From contig NZ_PPTF01000085.1 in the NCBI RefSeq assembly GCF_002902845.1, positions 35,930 through 99,929 on the forward strand: 64,000 nucleotides of DNA, read 5' to 3'. The notes beneath the pieces are model-generated. The model did not search any database and was not told the origin of the DNA. It saw only the letters and a program-made list of their open reading frames with translations. Every line of letters starts with the position of its first letter. The stretch's first letter is position 1. Positions 58,310 to 64,000 of the stretch are shown here, piece after piece. Position numbers and translations under genes: made by a program. The DNA comes from Chromobacterium sinusclupearum (GTDB taxonomy: Bacteria > Pseudomonadota > Gammaproteobacteria > Burkholderiales > Chromobacteriaceae).

Positions 58310-60898
58310 ATGCTAGAAGCTTATCGTCAGCACGTTGCCGAGCGCGCCGCGCTGGGCATTCCGCCCCTGCCGCTGTCCGCCAAGCAGGTTGAAGAACTGG
58401 TCGAACTGCTGAAAAACCCGCCCAAGGGCGAGGAAAGCACGCTGGTCGACCTGATCACCCACCGCGTGCCGCCGGGCGTGGACGACGCCGCCAAGGTGAA
58501 GGCATCCTTCCTGGCCGCCGTGGCCGAGGGCAGCGTGAAGTCGCCACTGGTTTCGCGCGAACTCGCTACCGAGCTCCTGGGCACCATGCTGGGCGGCTAC
58601 AACATCAAGCCGCTGGTCGACCTGCTGGACGATCCGTCCGTGGCCAAGATCGCCGCCGCCGGCCTGAAGAAAACCCTGCTGATGTTCGACTCCTTCCATG
58701 ACGTGAAGGAAAAGATGGACAAGGGCAACGCCGTGGCCAAGGAAGTGATCGAATCCTGGGCCAACGCCGAATGGTTCACCAGCCGTCCGGAAGTGGCCGA
58801 GAAAATCACCGTCACCGTGTTCAAGGTGCCGGGCGAAACCAATACCGACGACCTATCCCCGGCGCCGGACGCCTGGAGCCGCCCGGACATCCCGCTGCAC
58901 TATCTGGCCATGTTGAAGAACACCCGCGCCGACGCGGCCTTCAAGCCGGAAGAAGACGGCAAGCGCGGCCCGATCCAGTTCATCGAAGACCTGAAGAAGA
59001 AGGGCCATCTGGTGGCTTATGTCGGCGACGTGGTCGGCACCGGCTCTTCCCGCAAATCCGCCACCAACTCGGTGGTGTGGGCCACCGGCCAGGATATTCC
59101 TTACGTGCCGAACAAACGCTTCGGCGGCGTGACCCTGGGCGGCAAGATCGCGCCTATCTTCTTCAACACCCAGGAAGACTCCGGCTCGCTGCCGATTGAA
59201 GTGGACGTGTCCAAGCTGGAAATGGGCGACGTGATCGACGTCTACCCGTACAGCGGCAAGATCGAGAAGAACGGCGCCGTGGTGGCCGAATTCAAGCTGA
59301 AGTCCGAAGTGATCCTGGACGAAGTGCGCGCCGGCGGCCGCATCAACCTGATCATCGGCCGCGGCCTGACTTCCAAGGCGCGCGAAGCGCTGGGTCTGCC
59401 GGCTTCCACCACATTCCGGCTGCCCAAGGCGCCGGTGGATTCCGGCAAGGGCTTTTCGCTGGGCCAGAAGATGGTCGGCCGCGCCTGTGGCCTGCCGGAA
59501 GGCAAGGGCGTGCGTCCGGGCACCTACTGCGAACCGAAGATGACCACTGTCGGCTCGCAGGACACCACCGGCCCGATGACCCGCGACGAGCTGAAAGACC
59601 TGGCCTGCCTGGGCTTCTCCGCCGATCTGGTGATGCAGTCGTTCTGCCACACTGCCGCGTATCCGAAGCCGGTGGACGTGAAGATGCACAAGGAGCTGCC
59701 GTCCTTCATCTCTACCCGCGGCGGCGTCTCGCTGCGTCCGGGCGACGGCGTGATCCACAGCTGGCTGAACCGCCTGCTGTTGCCGGACACCGTGGGCACC
59801 GGGGGCGACAGCCATACCCGTTTCCCGATCGGCATTTCCTTCCCGGCCGGTTCCGGCCTGGTGGCCTTTGCCGCCGCCACTGGCGTGATGCCGCTGGATA
59901 TGCCGGAATCGGTGCTGGTGCGTTTCAAGGGCAAGCTGCAGCCGGGCGTGACCCTGCGCGATCTGGTCAACGCCATCCCGCTGTACGCGATCAAGGCCGG
60001 CCTGCTGACCGTGGCCAAAGCCGGCAAGAAGAACATCTTCTCCGGCCGCATCCTGGAAATCGAAGGCCTGCCGGACCTGAAGGTTGAGCAAGCGTTCGAA
60101 CTGACCGACGCCTCTGCGGAGCGCTCCGCCGCCGGCTGCACCGTGCACCTGAACAAGGCGCCCATCGTCGAATACATGCGCTCCAACATCACGCTGATGA
60201 AGTCCATGATCGCCGACGGCTATCAGGACGCGCGCACGCTGGAACGCCGCATCAAGGCCATGGAAGACTGGATTGCCAACGGCAAGCTGCTGGAAGCCGA
60301 CGCCGACGCCGAATACGCCGCCGTGATCGAAATCGACATGAATGAGATCAAGGAGCCTATCGTCGCCTGCCCGAACGATCCGGACGACGTGAAGTACATG
60401 TCCGAAGTGGCCGGCACCAAGATCGACGAAGTGTTCATCGGTTCGTGCATGACCAATATCGGCCACTTCCGCGCCGCCTCCAAGCTGTTGGAAGGCAAGG
60501 CCGACATCCCGGTGCGCCTGTGGGTGGCGCCGCCGACCAAGATGGACGCCAAGCAACTGACCGAGGAAGGCCACTACGGCGTGCTCGGCCGCGCCGGCGC
60601 GCGTCTGGAAATGCCGGGCTGCTCGCTGTGCATGGGCAACCAGGCGCAGGTGCGCGAAGGCGCGACGGTGATGTCCACCTCCACGCGCAACTTCCCGAAC
60701 CGTCTGGGCAAGAACTCCAACGTGTTCCTGGGCTCGGCCGAACTGGCGGCGATCTGCTCCAAGCTGGGCAAGATCCCGACAGTAGAGGAGTATCAGGCGA
60801 ACATCGGCATCATCAACGAGAAGGGCGCCGAAGTTTACAAGTACTTGAACTTCGACCAGATCCAGGAATACCAGGAGCTGGCCGCCAGCAAGGCTTGA
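58310..60898 (+). CDS. acnB: Bifunctional aconitate hydratase 2 / 2-methylisocitrate dehydratase
   Basis: 862 residues from ATG 58310 (AGAAGG site); an open frame of 57 codons upstream is not AcnB-like. The N-terminal HEAT-like domain is LEAYRQHVAERAALGIPPLPLS, the swivel domain is near ~170-400 (TNTDDLSPAPDAWSRPDIPLH, GTGSSRKSATNS), and the [4Fe-4S] ligand cysteines are in FIGSCMTNIGHF and PGCSLCMGNQA. TCA cycle and methylcitrate cycle enzyme. Confidence 0.94.
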   Translation: MLEAYRQHVAERAALGIPPLPLSAKQVEELVELLKNPPKGEESTLVDLITHRVPPGVDDAAKVKASFLAAVAEGSVKSPLVSRELATELLGTMLGGYNIKPLVDLLDDPSVAKIAAAGLKKTLLMFDSFHDVKEKMDKGNAVAKEVIESWANAEWFTSRPEVAEKITVTVFKVPGETNTDDLSPAPDAWSRPDIPLHYLAMLKNTRADAAFKPEEDGKRGPIQFIEDLKKKGHLVAYVGDVVGTGSSRKSATNSVVWATGQDIPYVPNKRFGGVTLGGKIAPIFFNTQEDSGSLPIEVDVSKLEMGDVIDVYPYSGKIEKNGAVVAEFKLKSEVILDEVRAGGRINLIIGRGLTSKAREALGLPASTTFRLPKAPVDSGKGFSLGQKMVGRACGLPEGKGVRPGTYCEPKMTTVGSQDTTGPMTRDELKDLACLGFSADLVMQSFCHTAAYPKPVDVKMHKELPSFISTRGGVSLRPGDGVIHSWLNRLLLPDTVGTGGDSHTRFPIGISFPAGSGLVAFAAATGVMPLDMPESVLVRFKGKLQPGVTLRDLVNAIPLYAIKAGLLTVAKAGKKNIFSGRILEIEGLPDLKVEQAFELTDASAERSAAGCTVHLNKAPIVEYMRSNITLMKSMIADGYQDARTLERRIKAMEDWIANGKLLEADADAEYAAVIEIDMNEIKEPIVACPNDPDDVKYMSEVAGTKIDEVFIGSCMTNIGHFRAASKLLEGKADIPVRLWVAPPTKMDAKQLTEEGHYGVLGRAGARLEMPGCSLCMGNQAQVREGATVMSTSTRNFPNRLGKNSNVFLGSAELAAICSKLGKIPTVEEYQANIGIINEKGAEVYKYLNFDQIQEYQELAASKA

Positions 60899-60925
60899 TA
60901 GCAACATCGAGGGGCTAACCATAAC

Positions 60926-60960
60926 GACGCCGTCCATCCCGCAGGAGGACGGCGTTTTTT
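60926..60960 (+). terminator. Terminator of acnB
   Basis: ACGCCGTCC / GGACGGCGT stem, TTTTTT after it. Also lies before the stop of the convergent GGDEF-EAL gene. Confidence 0.9.
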
Positions 60961-60988
60961 CATGCCTGTTATGGGAGGCTGGCCACGC

Positions 60989-63106
60989 TCAAGAAAGCGC
61001 CGCGTCGCGCCAGCGTGCCGAGAAGTCCATTGCTGGCAATGGCCGTCCGTAGAAAAATCCCTGAATGGCCGAACATCCCGCTTTACGCAGAAAATCCGCC
61101 TGTTCGGCGGTCTCCACGCCCTCGGCAACGGTATCCAGCGCCAAATTGGCCGCCAGCGACAGAATGCTGCGGACAATGGCCTCTCCGTCCTGCCCGCCGC
61201 CAATGCCCAGGATGAAGCTGCGATCGATCTTGAGCGTCTGCACCGGCAACTGATGCAAATAGGCCAGCGAGGAATAGCCTGTGCCAAAATCATCTATGGA
61301 CAGGCGGACACCCAGTTTGCGCAAGGTCGTCAAGGCGGCGACGGCGTCATCAGCCGCCATGATCACGCTTTCGGTGATTTCCATTTCCAGCAGGGAAGGG
61401 GGCAGGGCATAGCGCTCCAGCATCGACTCAACCCGCTGCGGAAAATCCATCCTCTCCAATTGTCTGACGGAAAGATTCACCGAAACAGAAGGCACGGCGA
61501 AGCCGTCCGCCAGCCACTGCGCCAATTGGCGGCAGCTTTTGTCCAGCACCAAATCGCCCAGCGCCTCGATCAGCCCGCTTTCCTCGGCAATCGGAATGAA
61601 TCGGGCCGGACCTATCTCGCCCAAGGCGGGGCTGTGCCAACGCGCCAAGGCTTCCGCGCCATACAGCTCACCGCTGTCGCACGCGATCTTGGGCTGAAAA
61701 TGCACGTCGATTTCGCCGATCTCTATCGCTTGGCGCAGGTGGCGCTCAATCAATACGCGCTGCTCCAAGGCGGAAGATAGCTCAGGCGTGTAGCGGAGGC
61801 AGCGGTTTCGGCCTGCAGCCTTGGCTTGGTACATCGCCAGGTCGGCGTTGCGCAGCAAGGTGTCCCCATCGGCGCCGTCCTGCCGGGAAAAACTGATGCC
61901 TATGCTAGCGGATAGATAAATATCCTGACTGCCGATGTCGAAAGGGCGCTCGAACAGAGACAACAAACGGCCGGCAGCGGCATCAGCCGCATCCTGCTTT
62001 TCCAAGCCCTCCATCACGCAGACAAACTCGTCTCCGCCCAAACGGGCCAGCAGATCGCCTGGCGGGACATGGGCAAGCAGCCTGTTGGCCACTGCGATCA
62101 ACAGCAAGTCGCCTATGTGGTGGCCCTGTGTATCGTTGACATCCTTGAACCTATCCAGATCGATAAACAACAGCGCCAAACCATGTTCGCCCATCGCGGA
62201 GCGGTCCAGCGCATGGCTCAGCCGTTGCTGGAATTGCAAGCGATTGGGGAGGCCGGTCAGGGTGTCATGGTGAGCCAAGCGATCCAAGGTCGCCTCGGCG
62301 CGGCGGCGCTCGGCAATTTCATCATGCAAACGACGATTGGCCGTCTCCAGCTCGTGGGTGCGCTCCGAGACTCTGCGATCCAGGTCTCGATTAGCGTCGG
62401 CCAACGATTTGGCCTGCTGCTCAATGATCCGGCCCGCATGGCCCACCACCAGCATCTGGGCAATAAATAGAATGCCCATCAAGGCGCAGATTGCCAGCGT
62501 TAGCCACCATAGTTGGTGCTCGGAATCCGTGACGAAGGGCGTCGCGTCGAGATACAACTCCAGCACGCCTTCGACTCGACCATCTTGTCTGTGCACCGGC
62601 ACGTAGGTGGACACGATGTCGCGCTCGGTCAAGGTATGCTCAAAGGCATCTATGCTGTGATTGTGCGCCAGCTCGCTGGCCGGCACGCCTGCCGCGGCCG
62701 AGCGGAATCCGTCGTTGTCCCATTCGTTTTCGCCTATCTGCTTGGCGTCGGTGGAAAACAGCGTCAAACCATTCAGTGCGTAGACCTTCAGTTTGATCAC
62801 ATCCGTGCCGCGCATCAGGCCAATCACTGCTTCACGCAAATGCACCTGACGGGCAGCTTGCTGCAGCCGGTCCGGCTTGCCTGCCAGCGGCAGCAAAGAC
62901 CGAAAGTCAGGCCATAGCGAATTTTCGAAAATTTGCACCAGCGATGCCGCCCGGTTTTTTTCAAGCTTCAGCAACTGCTCGGCTGAGTAATGCCGAAGGT
63001 AGCCCGCCATCAATGAAGTGGCGCACCCCATCAGCAGGAGCGATAGCAGAAAGAAATACGGAACCAGGCGGAAAGGGCGGGCGGAGGGCGAAGCGTGTCT
63101 GGCCAT
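60989..63106 (-). CDS. Membrane-bound GGDEF-EAL c-di-GMP enzyme
   Basis: 705 residues. Two membrane helices (~15-37, ~200-222) enclose a periplasmic sensor of ~160 residues. A coiled coil (~225-270) leads to GGDEF (~275-435, RLGGDEFVCV intact) and EAL (~445-700) with GAEALARWH, EMEITESVI, IDDFGTGYSSL, LKIDRSFI, VAEGVET and QGFFYGRPL. Both sites look catalytic, so it may make or break c-di-GMP depending on the periplasmic signal. Confidence 0.9.
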   Translation of the reverse strand: MARHASPSARPFRLVPYFFLLSLLLMGCATSLMAGYLRHYSAEQLLKLEKNRAASLVQIFENSLWPDFRSLLPLAGKPDRLQQAARQVHLREAVIGLMRGTDVIKLKVYALNGLTLFSTDAKQIGENEWDNDGFRSAAAGVPASELAHNHSIDAFEHTLTERDIVSTYVPVHRQDGRVEGVLELYLDATPFVTDSEHQLWWLTLAICALMGILFIAQMLVVGHAGRIIEQQAKSLADANRDLDRRVSERTHELETANRRLHDEIAERRRAEATLDRLAHHDTLTGLPNRLQFQQRLSHALDRSAMGEHGLALLFIDLDRFKDVNDTQGHHIGDLLLIAVANRLLAHVPPGDLLARLGGDEFVCVMEGLEKQDAADAAAGRLLSLFERPFDIGSQDIYLSASIGISFSRQDGADGDTLLRNADLAMYQAKAAGRNRCLRYTPELSSALEQRVLIERHLRQAIEIGEIDVHFQPKIACDSGELYGAEALARWHSPALGEIGPARFIPIAEESGLIEALGDLVLDKSCRQLAQWLADGFAVPSVSVNLSVRQLERMDFPQRVESMLERYALPPSLLEMEITESVIMAADDAVAALTTLRKLGVRLSIDDFGTGYSSLAYLHQLPVQTLKIDRSFILGIGGGQDGEAIVRSILSLAANLALDTVAEGVETAEQADFLRKAGCSAIQGFFYGRPLPAMDFSARWRDAALS

Positions 63107-63170
63107 GACAATCTCGCAGCGCGAATGAATGTAAGTTTAGGCGATTGACTGTCAAATCGCCGCACGCTTT

Positions 63171-63198
63171 AGTTCGCATAATGTTTATTATGTCAAAT
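63171..63198 (+). other. dif site (XerC/XerD recombination site)
   Basis: AGTTCGCATAA (XerC arm), TGTTTA (centre), TTATGTCAAAT (XerD arm): 28 bases. From memory of the Neisseria-type dif consensus (XerC arm identical; centre TGTATA; XerD arm TTATGTTAAAT) it differs at two positions. It marks either the replication terminus or the left end of an element that integrated into dif by Xer recombination. Confidence 0.75.
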
Positions 63199-63329
63199 TG
63201 CAGAAATGGGTCAAAAAGGTGGCCAAAACGATGCAAAGAAAATTGCAGAAACTGGCCTTTCGGACAGGTATCATTTTTGCAACACTTCCGATGTAAAGGG
63301 TCCGAACAACAAGCAAAACGACGCAGCAA

Positions 63330-63776
63330 ATGTCAAAACCGTGGTGTGAGTTCCCTTGCAGCCCTGACGATCTGGTCAGGGCTGTTTCTTTTGGTGACAT
63401 CGAAACCGTAGCCGCAGAAATCGGCGTGAGCGCGCAACAGTTGGCGTACTGGCGGCGCGGCCGCGAGCCTGTGCCGCGTGTGGTGTACCTATACCTACGC
63501 CATCGCGCAGAAACCACCCTTGGCGCGCAGTACGGGCCGTTCCGGGGATTCCACCTATGCGAGCGCGGTGACGCGCTGGTATGCCCAGCAACGGGCATAC
63601 GAATCAACTACGTTGAAGTGGCCATGCTGCCGGAGTACCGCCGTGCAAAGCGCCTGGCTGAGGAGCAAGCGGAGCTGATAGGGCGGCTGATGAAAGAGCG
63701 GGATTTCTACCGCAAAAACTGCCTGAAGCAAGCGAAGTATGGGGCGATGCTGAACACGATATTTCCCGACCCATAG
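63330..63776 (+). CDS. Phage-type protein with Cro-like helix-turn-helix start
   Basis: 148 residues. The N-terminal part (DDLVRAVSFGDIETVAAEIGVSAQQLAYWRRGREPVPRVVYLYLRHRAE) has a helix-turn-helix look and matches the style of filamentous-phage and prophage proteins; GPFRGFHLCERGDALVCPATGIRINYVEVAMLPEYRR follows and a C-terminal coiled coil ends it. It lies 131 bases right of dif, as the first gene of a possible dif-integrated phage. A hairpin-plus-T structure overlaps its first codons (63359-63390), so the real start may be later. Confidence 0.6.
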   Translation: MSKPWCEFPCSPDDLVRAVSFGDIETVAAEIGVSAQQLAYWRRGREPVPRVVYLYLRHRAETTLGAQYGPFRGFHLCERGDALVCPATGIRINYVEVAMLPEYRRAKRLAEEQAELIGRLMKERDFYRKNCLKQAKYGAMLNTIFPDP

Positions 63777-63789
63777 CGCAACCGATACA

Positions 63790-64000
63790 TCAAGCATCAT
63801 GTGCGGGAAGCTCAGCCTGAGCGTAACGCGCCTCTTCAAACATCTCAGAAGCTGTCAACGGGTGTTCAACCTCAAAAATGTTAATGCCGAAAATCTTGTC
63901 ATGCCGATCAACAATGCCCTGCATAAGTGCATCCATCTTCTTCGGAGGCAGGCAGTAGCGAAGACGAGGCGTCAGGAACAGATGAATCTTGATGAAAGTA
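63790..64000 (-). CDS. Unknown protein, C-terminal part (runs off window)
   Basis: The last 70 codons of a minus-strand gene enter from the right edge: IHLFLTPRLRYCLPPKKMDALMQGIVDRHDKIFGINIFEVEHPLTASEMFEEARYAQAELPAHDA, stop TGA at 63790-63792. It converges on the phage-type gene, 13 bases from its stop. No family recognised. Together these fit a small mobile element rather than core chromosome. Confidence 0.55.
   Translation of the reverse strand, partial: TFIKIHLFLTPRLRYCLPPKKMDALMQGIVDRHDKIFGINIFEVEHPLTASEMFEEARYAQAELPAHDA

Noticed and set aside
58853..60937. 694-codon minus-strand open frame over acnB
   Set aside because: Antisense to a housekeeping gene, Gly/Val/His-rich artefact of GC-rich codon use.

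Overview
The window is GC-rich, gene-dense chromosomal DNA from a betaproteobacterium, most likely a Chromobacterium or close Neisseriales relative. This rests on the folC-SPOR-cvpA-purF gene order, the class Ia nrdA/nrdB, the style of the proteins, and a Neisseriales-type dif site at the right end. The genus assignment is inference. No tRNA, rRNA, CRISPR array or intact insertion sequence was seen.

Region 1 (1-19223, all minus strand) is an unfamiliar biosynthetic operon of 18 genes, many overlapping by ATGA. In transcription order it holds a fatty acyl-AMP ligase, an acyl-CoA dehydrogenase, an acyl carrier protein (ACP), a ketosynthase III (KASIII)-like protein, a small hypothetical, a ferritin-like diiron oxygenase, a second KASIII, a PLP decarboxylase, an AMP ligase, a third KASIII-like protein, a large acyl-CoA dehydrogenase, a citrate-synthase homologue, a methyltransferase, a TauD/SyrP-type dioxygenase, a membrane protein, a GlcD-type flavin oxidase, a class III aminotransferase and an aldehyde dehydrogenase cut by the window edge. 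A near-perfect 20-bp lux box (19204-19223) with a -10 element lies in front, so quorum sensing probably switches on the whole operon. The gene content suggests a fatty-acid/amino-acid hybrid metabolite; its identity is unknown.

Region 2 (19224-24880) is accessory. It carries a secreted cyanovirin-type lectin fused to a cytochrome-c-like haem site, a three-repeat beta-prism protein, a BRO-like protein, structured intergenic repeats, and an AT-rich AbiC-like abortive infection gene.

Region 3 (24880-30290) is the nrdA/nrdB ribonucleotide reductase locus with three small genes between the subunits and candidate NrdR boxes upstream. Region 4 (30640-31455) has a small DNA-binding protein and a long chain of strong hairpins that shares a covarying 53-nt core with region 2.

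Region 5 (31455-50690) is mostly housekeeping: uup, folC, a SPOR protein, cvpA, purF, sodB, a flavoprotein, dnaB, a thioredoxin-like ferredoxin, a hydrolase and an HD nucleotidase. Signalling genes are interspersed: a REC-EAL protein beside decayed cheR/cheB remnants, and a MASE4 hybrid kinase coupled to a REC-HD-GYP protein, followed by rnk. Region 6 (50845-60960) has a flagellin, map, two orphan periplasmic binding proteins, fbp, a CLC-F fluoride exporter behind a fluoride riboswitch, a LysR regulator and acnB. Region 7 (60989-64000) has a GGDEF-EAL protein, a dif site (63171-63198), then phage-like genes, consistent with a dif-integrated element running off the window.
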